A DNA stretch of 64,000 nucleotides, taken from the NCBI GenBank assembly GCA_003290165.1, contig QNQO01000196.1, positions 682,001 to 746,000 on the forward strand, given 5' to 3'. The stretch is from Berberis thunbergii (Eukaryota > Streptophyta > Magnoliopsida > Ranunculales > Berberidaceae). The notes beneath the pieces are model-generated. The model made no database searches, had not been told where the DNA came from, and was given only the letters and a program-made list of their open reading frames with translations. A program made the translations under genes and the position numbers. Position 1 is the stretch's first letter. Each line of letters opens with the position of its first letter. Positions 23,930-35,196 of the stretch are shown here, in pieces.

Positions 23930-24205
23930 GCCGAGTAAGGAGAGAAGACCAGGGAAGGAGGCAAGGAGGGAGGCGGGAGGAGGGAAGGAGGGGAGTCGAG
24001 GGAGGAGGGAAGGTGCAGGGATGTCGAGGGGAGTCGAGGGAGGCGCAGGGAAGTCAAGGAAGGAGGGAGGCGCAGGGAGGAGGGAAGTCAAGGGAGGAGG
24101 GAAGGAGGGGAGGAGTAGAGTCGAGGGTGGGAGCAGGGAAGGAGAAGCTTCGATGTCGAGTAGAGTGGAGTCGAGTGGAGGGAAGTCGAATGGAGGGGAA
24201 GGTTG
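23930..24205. repeat. G/A-rich minisatellite at the upstream end of the cargo
   Basis: Plus-strand repeats of GGAGGGAGGCG, GGAAGGAGGGGAGTCGAGGG and GAGTCGAGTGGAG. Strong strand asymmetry. It lies between the cargo and the right subterminal array. Confidence 0.85.
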
Positions 24206-24245
24206 AAGTCGAGCGCCAAAATAGCCCGCCCAATTTTTTTTTCAG

Positions 24246-24581
24246 CTTTTTAGGTTGCCACGGTTTTGAGCCGTTGCTACTAGTAGCCACGGTTTTAAAC
24301 CGTGGCCAAGTTTTGTTTTTGCAACGGTTTTAAGCCGTTTCTACTATTACTCACGGTTTGGAGCCGTTGCTACTAGTAGCCACGGTTTTTAGCCGTTGCT
24401 AGTTATAGCCACGGTTTTTTGCCGTGGCCAATAATCCAACGGTTTACAGCCGTTGCTAATTTTTTTTCCACGGTTTTAAGCCGTTGGTCATTATAGCTAC
24501 GGTTTTTAGCCGTGGCAACTACACCAACGGTTTAGAACCGATGCCAGCTCGGCGTAGCTAAACTGGCCTTTTGGTGTAGTG
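24246..24581. repeat. Right subterminal and terminal repeats of Pack-CACTA A
   Basis: Tandem units such as TAGCCACGGTTTTTAGCCGTTGC end in GGCGTAGCTAAACTGGCC and the TTTTGGTGTAGTG terminus. Confidence 0.92.
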
Positions 24582-24595
24582 ATCGTTCTTACTGT

Positions 24596-24723
24596 CGAGG
24601 AAACCAGCGAGGGGGTGGTTTACCACTCACCCCTCGAGATTCGTGTTGCTATGCATCTCAAGGGTGTAGGCGCGTATCTTGAGGGGATGAACGGTCAAAC
24701 CCTCACCCTCGCTGATTTCCTCG
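24596..24723. mobile_element. GC-rich foldback element (copy 2)
   Basis: Arms CGAGGAAACCAGCGAGGG and CCCTCGCTGATTTCCTCG. The inner parts GGTTTACC and GGTCAAACC and CTCGAGAT/ATCTTGAG also pair. It starts 15 bp from the CACTA end. Confidence 0.8.
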
Positions 24724-24760
24724 CCATTTAGAATTTATGTTCCACGCTAATTCTTATTGA

Positions 24761-24872
24761 TGAGGAAACGGGCGAGGGAGGGGTGCAACCCTCCATCCCC
24801 CTTGAGATGTGTGCCTTCGTGCATCTCGAGGGAGATGGAGGGTTGCACCCCCCTCCCTTGCCCGTTTCCTCA
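24761..24872. mobile_element. GC-rich foldback element (copy 3)
   Basis: Arms TGAGGAAACGGGCGAGGGAG and CTCCCTTGCCCGTTTCCTCA, with almost complete pairing inward through GGGTGCAACCCTCCATC. Confidence 0.82.
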
Positions 24873-25965
24873 CTAATAAGACAAACTCAGTTTTCACAAC
24901 AAAATTTTGGGCTCAGAAAACCCATAAACCTGTATAGAGTTTGGGCTTGGACATATTAAAGCTCATGAGTCCGATTTAATTTGGGCTTCATCATTTACTA
25001 ATTTAAGAACCATACTAGCCCAATATGACATGAAGATGTTGGTTATAGGTTTTTGAATTATGGATGATGAAGTTATTTGTTTGTAACTACAAAGTTCATT
25101 TGTAAGTTTCAAAAAGACACCTCTCAACAATAAAAAGTTCATTTCAAACAAAATTGGATCAAAATTTATCTTTTATTGTCTTGTTCAATATCTTTATGTT
25201 CGTATAATTGACATTTAAGCAATTAATCTTTCATGGTTTGTATTTACATTCCTTTACAATTATCCGCACTTTACTTTTTTGCAATTGTATCTTTCAATAT
25301 CTTTATCCCCTTCACAAATTTTCAACTTAGTGAATGCGCATAAAAAAGTCTTTTTTAGTTGAGGCATTAAAATTCATAGTCTGGTTATTAGAAATCAGAT
25401 TCCTAATGACATTCCGCTTCCACGAATTCTTAGCACATCTTATTTGAATTTTGGAGTGATCCTCCACAACAAACACATCTCGCACCCTATCAATGATGTA
25501 AACCTAAAACATATATTTTCAAATGTATATATATATATATATATATATTCAAATGAGGATAACCACCAAAGCATATTTGACTAAGAAAAACTATCCAATT
25601 TCTTCAAAAAGACTATCAGATTACCACCACCAAATCTAATTATGACTACCCTCCTCCACCTTAGATATAACCTCCTCCACTTCCGGCCACCATCCACCTT
25701 ATATCAGGCCACCAAAGCCACCAATCAGACCTTAAAGAGGCAAACGGGTGATCATAAAAGAGAGGGATGAATTGATCGTGTGGTGTGAGATCCGACATTA
25801 ATCATCTCATCTTCTCGATAATTATGTAACTGCATCAAGCTAGTTTTTTTTTTTCAAAAAAACTAAAACAAGTCGATTAGGTTGGAGGTGCAAGTTTTTA
25901 TAAAGTTGGGAGTTGTATTACAGATCCCATTCTAAAAGTCTTGAAAATGTACATGTTTCTAGCAA
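24873..25965. other. AT-rich stretch without a gene
   Basis: It includes a (TA)n run at about 25525-25549 and pyrimidine/purine tracts near 25845-25870. Nothing coding recognised. Confidence 0.5.
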
Positions 25966-26887
25966 TTTTTTTTTTAATATGCAAAACCAATTGTGCAGTA
26001 TTGTATTCATATGGACAAAAGCCAAAAGGTATACATCAGATACTAACTATTTGAGGTTCTTAAGATATCCCACAGTCAAAGATACAATAGGAAAAAAGTG
26101 TATTCCTAAAGATACCCCAAGAGTGACCCCATGCCGATAAGGTGATCTTAATGTCCACCCAAATGTTATATACGTCTTTAGATGTTTCCTTGAAAATCAT
26201 TTTTTCTTTCTCTTGGATGACCCGGGCAAAGCCATGAAACAACCTAGCCACAACTATTTTCACATGGGAAAAAGATTGAAGTACCCCATATTGGTAGAGG
26301 ACGCACTTCTACCATCTACTGAAATGAACTGGGCATGAACCTTGAAGCTTGAATTTACTAAGGCATCCTCTCCAAACCATTTGGTTGAAATAGCAGGAGA
26401 GCAGTAGATGGTCAATGCTCTCTATGTCAAGTCTACACAAAGAACATTGATTAGTATGACCAACCCTCTATTGTTGATATTGTCTATTGTGAGGAGTCCG
26501 CCACGAAGGATGGTCCACTGTAAAAAGCTAGCTCTAGGAGGAACTTCCTTTAACCAAATTAGCTGGTGGAAGTGGTGAGTTTTGATTTCTTTATCTGAGA
26601 AAGTGAAATGGGGTTTGCTTTTGTCATAGCAGTCCCTCACAGTAAAACCTTTCTCTTTGCCTGCCCATACCCATGACTCAGGGTCATCATCATGATTGAT
26701 TGTCTCTGTTATATGCAGTAGATTGACCTTATCAGAACCTAGTCATTGAGGTGCCTCCCAAGTTAGAGTCCCAAGAAGTTTGGCATGTTACTGTGGAGCT
26801 GGTGGAGTTGAAGCCCGTGATCTATCCTTGCTTCCTGTCACAACCATTGTAAATTGCTAGAAATAGACCCTTAAGAGGTTGATTACT

Positions 26888-27236
26888 AGGGTTGAAAACT
26901 GAACTGAACATATCCGAAATTGACCGATCGTATGGTTACAAATTTATGTAAACCTAACCGACCACCTAAAGTATTACTTATACCAACATAAAACCTAGCA
27001 AACCGACTAAAGTAAACATATTGTATTTTTTTACGTACAATATATATTATATATTTTATATTTGGTCGGTTATGTTTTGATGGTTTAAAATTTCTTAAAA
27101 ACCAAAAATCGTACCGACCATATCGGTTTCAAATTTTCCTATACCGAACTAAAACTGATCTTAGAGCAAATCGATTGGTTTGGTTTTGATCAGTTCGGTC
27201 GATTTAATTAGTTTATTCAATTTTTATTTCAACCCT
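26888..27236. mobile_element. hAT-type MITE nested in the LINE
   Basis: The ends AGGGTTGAAA and TTTCAACCCT are inverted repeats. The flanks TGATTACT (26880-26887) and TGATCACT (27237-27244) form an 8-bp duplication with one change. The interior is rich in self-complementary ACCGACC/GGTCGGT motifs. The LINE coding continues on both sides. Confidence 0.85.
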
Positions 27237-28931
27237 TGATCACTAACCTCTTTGTCATTCCAGAAGTGGATTTTATCTCCTTTGTGAACTTCAAAGCTGA
27301 TATGGTCTAAGAGAAGTTGTTTGCTCTTCCACAAGAACCAACCATGTGGTTGTTTGTGAGGATTGACAAACCAGTCCAAGGGGTTAGCCCATATTTGGTA
27401 GCAATCACCCTTCTCTAGACGACATCAACTTCATTTCCAAATCTCCAAACCCACTTCATATGTAGATAGAATTCCTTGACCCTTTGATCCCTAGATCACC
27501 CTTATTTCTAGGTTGGCAAACTTTCTTCCGATTAAGAAGATGGGTCACCTTGACTTACCCCTCTAGTAGCTTTGAAATGGTCAGTTGGGGGTCACTGAAA
27601 GATATTGAGAAAGAGGCAGTAGATAGTATGGGGTCGATCCAATTGTTACATTTGGTCCCCATGCCAAACTTAGTCGCCAAATCCTGCAGGCGCCGCCAAG
27701 AAATAGTGTCAAATGCTTTATAAAAAGATGATCTTAACAATCAAACCAGGCATGCCTTGCTTGATTTTAGAATCCATGATTACATTGCCTATGAGGACTC
27801 CATCAATAAGTTGTCTCTTATCAACCCCAGCTTGTTGGAAATGGGAGATAAGAGAGGGAAAGACTTGGACTCGGCCTAGATGAGAGCACCTTAGAGATGC
27901 ATTTGCATAAGGAGAGAATTAGACTAATTGATTTGAAATCTTCAATCTTGCAGGCCTCTTTCTTCTTAAGGATTAGAATAAAAAGAGTGGTGTTTCGTAT
28001 CTAATCAAGGAAACTAGTATTGTTAAATTCTGCAATTACCCACAAAACATCAGATTTGATGAAATCCCAAGCTTTTATGAAGAAGTCAGTTGGGTATCCA
28101 TCAATATCAGGGCATTCATGATTGTCAGAAGTTCAGGTTCAGTGATATCTGCATGGAATTGATTACAAACCTCTTCAGTGATGGTAGAAAACTGAATACC
28201 ATCAATTGTGGGTCTCCAAGTAATATGATCATTATAAAGAGATTTGTAAAATTGGTGACATGAGAAACCATAATTTTTTGATCAACAAGAACCACGCCAT
28301 CGATAGAGAGAGGAATAAGCTTATGAAACAGCTTGCAACAATAGTCCCCGTTTCACCCATGCCTTTCGTTTCCATTATGTATGGTCTATCTTGAGAAGTT
28401 GAACAAGCTCAGTTATGTGATTAGCTCTTCGATTTCATTCATCGTCATTTAGCTCTCTCTCTTCTTCAATAAGGTTAAGAGTCTGCAGGGAAGCTTGAGT
28501 AGAATCAATCATAGTTTGCAGCTGACCCAATCCTTCAGGAAAGCTCTCAGTTGTTTGAGCTTTTTCAAAACCTGATACCTGCATTAACAGAGGAGTGGGT
28601 AATTATCCAATGATTCTCTATATCAAAGATTAGGGTGGGTGTTCAAACTACATCATTTCAAAGCGCAAAGGCCTTGGACTTAAGGTGAGAATATCAAGTT
28701 GCAATATAAACGCATTGTGATCTGACCCATATTTTTCAAGGAGGTCATTGATACAGTGAAGTGGTCTCCCCAATCATTTTAGCATATAAATTTTTCGAGC
28801 TTAGACATGGAAGGTTGCATCTGGTTGTTGGGCCCTTAAGAGTGAAGCCTCTAAGGCTATAATTGTTAGTGAAGTTTCACAAATTTGTCTTTCTAGTAGT
28901 TCTCTAAACCATGCCTCTTCTTTCTTCATTG

Positions 28932-29321
28932 CTAACAAGGATCATCCCACAACCCAACTATACTCTCTAATTCCTCCCAAAATTGCAGGGTAGGAGTTAT
29001 CAACTGGCACATAAACATTGGTGTACAGCCAAATAAAATCCTCCTGAATGCATTTGAATTTAATAGAGTAAAAGCTCTTTTGCGAACCTCAGTTGTATTG
29101 AATACATCTATTTCTACCACAATCATTGAACAAATTTTGTTTCTCCTTTGAGGACCTTCATGGTTTTGAACAAATTCCCATGCGAATGTATTTCTACCAC
29201 AAATATTGTTGATAAGGTTAGATTCAATGATATCTTTCTTTGTTTCCTGTATGAGGGTGATAGAGGGTTTGGTTTTGTTAATCAAAGCTTGAAGTCTTGC
29301 TACGCTCTCCAAAGTGCCCAA
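28932..29321 (-). pseudogene. LINE endonuclease domain fragment
   Basis: A 129-codon frame with the start of an exonuclease-endonuclease-phosphatase domain, including the (I/V)xLIQET motif that holds the catalytic glutamate. The rest of the domain is frameshifted. Confidence 0.75.
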
Positions 29322-29409
29322 CCCCTACATTTTCAAGTCACAATTTAATTCCCATGAGTAAATGCAGGTCCAGAAGGAGATGAGAAGACCTGGAAGGAGA
29401 GTTTGTCAC

Positions 29410-29488
29410 GGTTAATTCTAGGGGGCGAGGGAAAGGGAGCGAGGGCGCTCCTCTCCCTCGTGCGTTCCCTTGCTCCCTAGAAGGGCTC
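29410..29488. mobile_element. Foldback element (copy 4) with 9-bp target duplication
   Basis: The arms TTCTAGGGGGCGAGGGAA and TTCCCTTGCTCCCTAGAA pair. Perfect direct repeats GTTTGTCAC at 29401-29409 and 29489-29497 flank the 79 bp. A 9-bp duplication is typical of Mutator-type insertion. Confidence 0.8.
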
Positions 29489-29497
29489 GTTTGTCAC

Positions 29498-30074
29498 ATC
29501 AGTTAATAATTGAACTACCAACTTCTGTTTGGTCCCCAGTTGATGCAAAGTCGGATGCCCGTGTCTAACAGTTTCTCAATCGAAGACGAAGCAGGTGTAG
29601 GACTGTAATTCGAAGAAGATATAAAAGCACATGTTTGGGAAGGTTGTTCATTTTGAATTTGGGAGTAGATAAGAGGGACTACACCCCTGGCTGGCATCAT
29701 GTTGCACTCACCTGCTTCAGATCTTGGTCGTAAATGACCAGATAACCTCTGTAATTCACGGTCCTAATCATGGTCCGCTGAAAGATCCTCATGATCAGAA
29801 TGATGAAAGGCGACAAAAGGAGGATCAACAATGATGAAACTTTTGAACTTTTTTTTTCAGTAAATCATGGTTGGTTGGCGGAGATGATGACGAGTGCGTC
29901 GAGATGGTAGTAGGGCGAATTTGAGCAAATCCATCTTCACTCCGTTAGGAATAGTGAATCCTCAAATCCATCCCGCTGATCTAGTTATAATTTTAATTAA
30001 AAACCATAACAGTCCTGCCCCACCAATCCTTTTACAGGTTTACAATTCTACTATTGGGTTGCTGATTCTCCGCT
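29498..30074. other. No recognisable gene
   Basis: Between the foldback element and the BBE-like fragment. A minus-strand 61-codon frame at 29515-29700 has no family features. Confidence 0.4.
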
Positions 30075-30683
30075 CCGATCTGCCCCAACCAGCCCCGGTT
30101 TTAATCTTCCAACTGTAATTTGCTCCCCAACTTCCACCACCACCACCTCATATACCCCAAAGCACATCTTCTTCCATTGTTTCACGATCGAAAAACCTCC
30201 CGTCACCATCGACGAGTACAACATCCAACATCCACCACATTATCAGCTGCAAGGCCATACTTCCTTGACATGAGGCCATGACCACCACTTCCAACCGTGG
30301 ACCAAACTTCTGCGAGGAAGCCAAGGTGGTTACTAGACCTTCCATTTGCATGGTAGATCTCACCTAATGTTGCCCCTCCTTCAGCCCAAGCAGTCTTAGA
30401 GTCCAAATTGATGGAAACCTTGTGAATGTTCATCAAGTCAATCATAACAAAACAGGGTTTGGTGATGATTATGATGAACCCTCAAAGCTGTGACCCCCAC
30501 TCCTAATGGTAAATGATAATGAGCTCTTTTTACAGCAAATGATTGTAGTAGAAAGTTGTTTCTTGGATTCGGGTAAGATAATTGCAATGGGTTTGCTAGA
30601 CAGGAGGTTATAAGCAACAATATTATAAATATGGTGGTATTTGGGTGATATGGAGTGGTGTAATTCATTTCTATAGAAGACAT
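30075..30683 (-). pseudogene. Berberine-bridge-enzyme-like FAD oxidase, broken
   Basis: It starts MSSIEMNYTTPYHPNTTIFI with a hydrophobic signal peptide ending near SCLANPLQLSYP. In other frames it reads [10 protein letters not shown] (with the histidine that binds FAD covalently in this family), [20 protein letters not shown] and [17 protein letters not shown], then [16 protein letters not shown], and, after a stop, GGGGGSWGANYSWK. BBE-like proteins are secreted or vacuolar FAD-linked oxidases. At least two frameshifts, a deletion between the signal peptide and the FAD loop, a shortened VGGHISGG loop, a stop before GGGGGSWG and loss of the C-terminal half show it is dead. Confidence 0.85.
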
Positions 30684-30769
30684 GCAGTGAAAGAAGGGAG
30701 GGAGCAGCTGAGCTGCTTGAGCGTCGAGTGAGAATGTGTGATGAGATGAGAGTGTTGTTTAGGGTTTAT

Positions 30770-30996
30770 TTTCCTTTATATAATTCAAGGGTACTTTAAT
30801 AATTTTATCAGTTAAACGGATATTCGTGGGGTAGATAAGGTCAAATATATATTCATCCTAAATAAGAAACAGATACAGTTTGGATATCCGTATCTGCCTC
30901 AACATCCGTATAACCTTAACCAAATTCACCCCAAACAAAGCGAGTGGAGTGAATATCCTTGAAAATTCACCCCACTGCCATCCCTCTAAATGTGGG
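30770..30996 (-). repeat. Second copy of the AGGGATGGCAGTGGGG module, upstream of the BBE-like gene
   Basis: On the minus strand it begins AGGGATGGCAGTGGGGTGAA, has GGATATCC-type motifs, CAGTTAAACGGATAT-related sequence (inverse strand) and a TATATAAAGG box near 30775, in the same order as in the insertion at 7422-8305. The TATA-like box sits about 90 bp upstream of the BBE-like ATG, so it may have served as promoter. Confidence 0.65.
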
Positions 30997-31400
30997 GAGA
31001 GAAAGTCTTTAAATTTATGGCATGTGTTGTGATGGGTGATATGGTTTAGATGTTCAAGGGTTGGGCTTTGGTTGGGATTTTTATTGATATTAGAAAGATG
31101 TATGTGAGAATGTTTGGGCTTAGATCTGGGGGGTTATAAGTGGGCCACAAGTGTGAAATGTGTGTATTGGAATGGGTTATGAGTTGATGACGTCGTGATT
31201 GGTTGGTGGGTATTGGGCTTCCAGACGACCATCATCATAAACTATAGAACGACCAAGAGGTGTAAAACTATTTGTTAGACTCACTGAGTGAGTAACCCAG
31301 TTCAAGGCCTTTAATTGATTGCGACCTTTCAAGGAACTTCTTTTTATGTTTCCAACAACAGCTTTTCTTTTTGATTTGAAAATTTCTAATTGTTCTGGGA
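30997..31400. other. No recognisable gene
   Basis: GT-rich spacer. No open frame with family features. Confidence 0.4.
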
Positions 31401-31567
31401 AATGGCGTGGAAAACAACGAGGGGCGGGGGAGTCATATATTTTTCTTGGGATACGTACTTAAAATTTTGAAATACGTGTATTGAAAAGTCAAGTGTGCAT
31501 TCCAAGAAATGGACGATCCCCCTGCTCCACCACCCCTATGAAGTCCCTTACTGTTTTCCTCACGGGT
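31401..31567. mobile_element. Foldback element (copy 5), diverged
   Basis: The left arm GGCGTGGAAAACAACGAGGG pairs imperfectly with TCCCTTACTGTTTTCCTCAC. The inner TTTTTCTTGGGAT and TCCAAGAAATGG also pair. Confidence 0.6.
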
Positions 31568-32437
31568 TCTTTTGAATTTGCATGTTGCCATTTACTTGTG
31601 TGGACCTTTCGAGGCTCTTAGACCATCACTTGAGATTTTTGTTAAGAGTGTCTGTCACGATACGATTTGGTCTTTCCCGATATGTCCTTGTCTTATAAGA
31701 GTGTGGTGATGATATTTAACCATATTATGGAAACTCATCATAACACCGCCTTGACCAACGATCAAAACACCTGTAGCACTCATTCAACTCCCTTGAAAAA
31801 GTATTCCTAGAGAAGGACATGTCAATAAGGATCTGCCCAAATAGAACAAACTTGGCCATCGTGGAGAGTGCACCTGGGAATGAGAGTTGTAAGTTTCAGC
31901 TGGTGGATGGTGTCGATGTATGTGAGCCGATTCAATGGATAGGGCATCTTCTATGTGTCGAGCTTTAGAGTAAGTTTTTTAAATAAGTCCAAACTTCAAC
32001 TAACCACCAATGTAGTCGCCGGAGGGGAGTGCATAGCTCTAGGTGCATCTCCCCAATCAAAGGTGACTTTAATGAGCCACTCATGCGAGTTTTGTATAGT
32101 TTCTAAAAATGACCAAGCAAAACCTGAACGCCATAAAAAGGCTTTCCATAATGATGGTTATTGATTGCTTTGCTAACACCTTGGACTACCCAATAGCATT
32201 GTTCCTAAACCAAAGGATACTTTACCGTTTCTGAACCATTCAATTAGTTCAAAAGTTATGTTACTGGTTCTTTTAAATGCAATAACATTTTTCTCAAAGT
32301 GAAATAGCTCCATGACTTTGCAGGTAAATCAGTGGAGGAGTGGCATGATTAGGCAAATCTACAGTTCGAGTTGCAAAAGAGCATAGACAAGGTGTCGTTC
32401 GTTGATCTTTTTCACTTCCATTATACATGTGTGCATT
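31568..32437. other. No recognisable gene
   Basis: Possible LINE or retroelement debris, but no conserved motif seen on either strand. Confidence 0.4.
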
Positions 32438-32601
32438 GGAAAATTCTAGGGGTCGAGGGAGGGAGCGAGGGATGGGTGGTAACCACCCATCAGCCTCGAG
32501 ATAAGCGACATCTCATTTTTCGAATTTGATTTGCTTATCTCGAGGCGGATGGGTGGTTACCACCCATCCCTCGCTCCCTCCCTCGATCTGTAGCAAAGCT
32601 C
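32438..32601. mobile_element. Foldback element (copy 6), long perfect stem
   Basis: The arms meet as GGAGCGAGGGATGGGTGGTA and TACCACCCATCCCTCGCTCC, continuing through CCTCGAGATAAGC/GCTTATCTCGAGG with a loop of about 24 bp. The flanks GTGTGCATT and GTGTGCACT look like a 9-bp duplication with one mismatch. Confidence 0.8.
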
Positions 32602-32754
32602 GTGTGCACTTGTGTATGGGGCCACGTCAATTCCTGAAGTATGGCGACTATGTGGTTGCGATGAAATGGCACAAGGAAGGAAAAAAAGATGGGATAAAGC
32701 AGAGAAATTTTAATCAAAAAAATTTGAGTATCACTGAGCCTTCTTGATATATGA

Positions 32755-32905
32755 AAAATTCTAGCTGGCCCGTCCTCACAGCCCGCCTTATGGGACGGAC
32801 CCTCCCAGGCACGTGGTCCTGCGCCGTCCCTCGCACGTGCTCCTACGTCGATTCAAAAAAAAAGAGGGAATCGAAATTTTTGGGGAGAAAAGGAGGTAAC
32901 CTCTC
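32755..32905 (+). repeat. Left terminal inverted repeat of the Pack-MULE
   Basis: Matches the right end inverted. It contains two CACTGTG-like-free but perfect CACGTG G-box cores at 32810-32815 and 32834-32839, mirrored in the right repeat. Confidence 0.9.
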
Positions 32906-33799
32906 CCTCTCCCCATTTCCATCTCCACAGAGACAGAGACAGAGAAGAAATTGATCCCTCGCTCCCCAACGAAGACCGACGAAGCCTTCTCCCCATAATG
33001 ACTCGTCACTCACTACGTCTTCTCCTCTCTTCGTCACCTCAACAAAGAGGGAGAACGGTCACACAACACAGAGAGAGGCCATAGAAGATGTTGTTGCGCA
33101 GTGAGCTCAAATGAGAAGAAGACCCATTGAGATTTGAGAAGAGAGAGAGATTGTGGGTTGCTTAGCTTTCGAGTTGCAAATCCGTTTGGTGACCTGAACC
33201 AGCGTTGAAACTGAAACCCCAAACAAGGGTATTTGAAGATTGGGTTCCAATTTTGTTGTTCATATCTGTTTTTCTGGATCTACTTCGCTGATTTGGCCTT
33301 TTTTTTTTTTAATCTAACCCCATTTTGTAATTTAGGAGAAAAAGCAATAGATATTCAGGTATTTTTGCTGTTTTTATTCTGAAGGATTTTGTTTGTTGGG
33401 TGCAAGTCGGGTAAAAAAGAACCCATTTTTATTTCATCAGCAAAATTCTGCAAGGTCATAGCTTTAGACGTGAATGAAAGAAACCCCTTTGTAGTTGGGT
33501 TCGTTTAAAACTGTTTCTAGTTGTGTGTTTCTTTTCATTAATAATTCGGTTGAATTGACACCTTTGGAGAAAACCCCATTTGTTGATTTGCTATGTTTCA
33601 CAGTTGGGGTCTGATATGTTGTAATTAGAGCTTGAGAAAGGAAGCATTATACCTCAAAAACTCGATATGCTGTCGTAATTTGGTCACAAAGTTGGACAAT
33701 TAAGACTTTTGTGTAGCCTTAGTTTTGGGGTCAAGCAATCATCTGTTCTCTGTAGGGCAATAAATTCCATAGTCGTGCCTGTAAATTTTGTGATCTAAG

Positions 33800-35196
33800 A
33801 TGGATATCAGTAATGAGGCTAGTGTAGACCTCTTTTCGATCGGTCCTACAACGATCATTGGGCGCACACTTGCGTTCAGGATCTTGTTTTGTCGATCGAT
33901 GTCGCAATTAAGACAGCAAATCTTTGCCGTCGTGTGTAGCTTTATGTGTAAATTCAAGGATTATGTGATGCCAGTGGTCTCATGGTTTCATCCAAGAAAC
34001 CCTCAGAGGATATTGGCAATGGTGACACTCATTGCTTTCTTATTGAAGAGATACACAAATGTGAAGTTGAGGGCTGAATTGGCTTATAGGAGGAAATTTC
34101 GGAGGAATATGATGAGAACCGCACTTATGTATGAGGAATGGGCTCATGCCGCGAAAATGCTTGAAAGGGAGACTCCAAGGTTGAGTGAATCGGAGTTTTA
34201 TGATGTGGAATTGGTTAGGAATAAGCTGCAAGAGCTTAGGCACCGGCGTCAGGACGAGTTCTTGGGATTATAGTTTGTTCTCCGAGGAAGCATGAGCCTC
34301 CTAGATGCCTTAACTACTTGACTTCACCCCATGTTGTTATATGGAGTGCAGTGACTGCTTCTTGTGCTTTTCCTGGCCTCTTTGAGGCTCAGGAACTGAT
34401 GGCTAAGGATAGAAGCGGTGATATTGTACCCTATCATCCACCATTTCATTTGGATCCTGATGAGGTGTCTGGTACACCAGTGCGCAGATGGAGAGATGGT
34501 AGTTTGGAGAACGATTTGCCCATGATGCAGCTCAAGGAACTGTTCAACGTCAACCATTTCATTGTCAGTCAGGCGAATCCCCATATTTCACCATTTTTGC
34601 GGTTAAAGGAACTTGTAAGAGCTTATGGAGGAAACTTTGCTGCCAAGGTAATACTTACTATTCTCTAAAGTTTTACCACCCTCTTTTAAGCATATGCCTC
34701 TTGCGTATAAGTTGCATGCAAACACACATTTTTTGCCTTATCATTTTCATTTTCCATGGGCATTGTTGATAACTTCATCTTTCTAATGGCACAGCTTGCA
34801 CAACTTGCGGGGATGGAGGTTAAACATAGATGCCACCAGGTACTGGAACTTGGTTTTCCATTGGGGGGACTTGCCAAGCTGTTTGCGCAAGATTGGGACT
34901 TAAACACTATTTTCTAACTGTGTTTTATATATTAGTACTCAAAAACCATTCAAAATCCATCTCATATGGAGCTTCATAAAGCTGCCAACCAGGGCAGGAG
35001 ATGCACCAGGTTCAATGCTTCCAAAAGAATTCCATCATGGAACTGCCTTGCATGTGAGAACTCAACAGGGTCCTTGGAAGACATTGCAGCTTCATTCAAT
35101 CATACAAGTGGTGGGATCAGTGGGCGGACTTTTCGAGCTCACCGCAATGTACGAGATCGCAATGTACATGATGGACGCGATAGTGAATCAGAGTGA
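33800..35196 (+). pseudogene. SDP1: Captured, internally deleted copy of triacylglycerol lipase SDP1
   Basis: It starts [20 protein letters not shown] and runs through [40 protein letters not shown] and [14 protein letters not shown], the N-terminal DUF3336 region. Near 34250 the sequence jumps, out of frame, to [20 protein letters not shown] and the later patatin region ([40 protein letters not shown], which keeps the DG of the catalytic dyad). A GT-AG intron lies at 34648-34794, then [36 protein letters not shown] and the C-terminal RIPSWNCLACENSTGSLED. SDP1 starts oil breakdown in germinating seeds at the oil-body surface. The deletion removes the GxSxG nucleophile, and two more segments are missing, so it cannot be a lipase. 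Confidence 0.9.

Larger units (their letters stand above)
25966..29350 (-). mobile_element. L1-type LINE, degenerate
   Basis: On the minus strand the order is: endonuclease domain (29321 onward: LQALINKTKPSITLIQET), reverse transcriptase pieces (27740 onward: FYKAFDTISWRRLQDLATKF, GMGTKCNNWIDPILSTASFS), then a C-terminal zf-RVT region (26640-26422: QLIWLKEVPPRASFLQWTIL) and a tail around 26263-26060. Stops and frameshifts are frequent. A T run on the plus strand near 25967-25977 may be the A tail. It is interrupted by the hAT-type MITE at 26888-27236. Confidence 0.85.
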
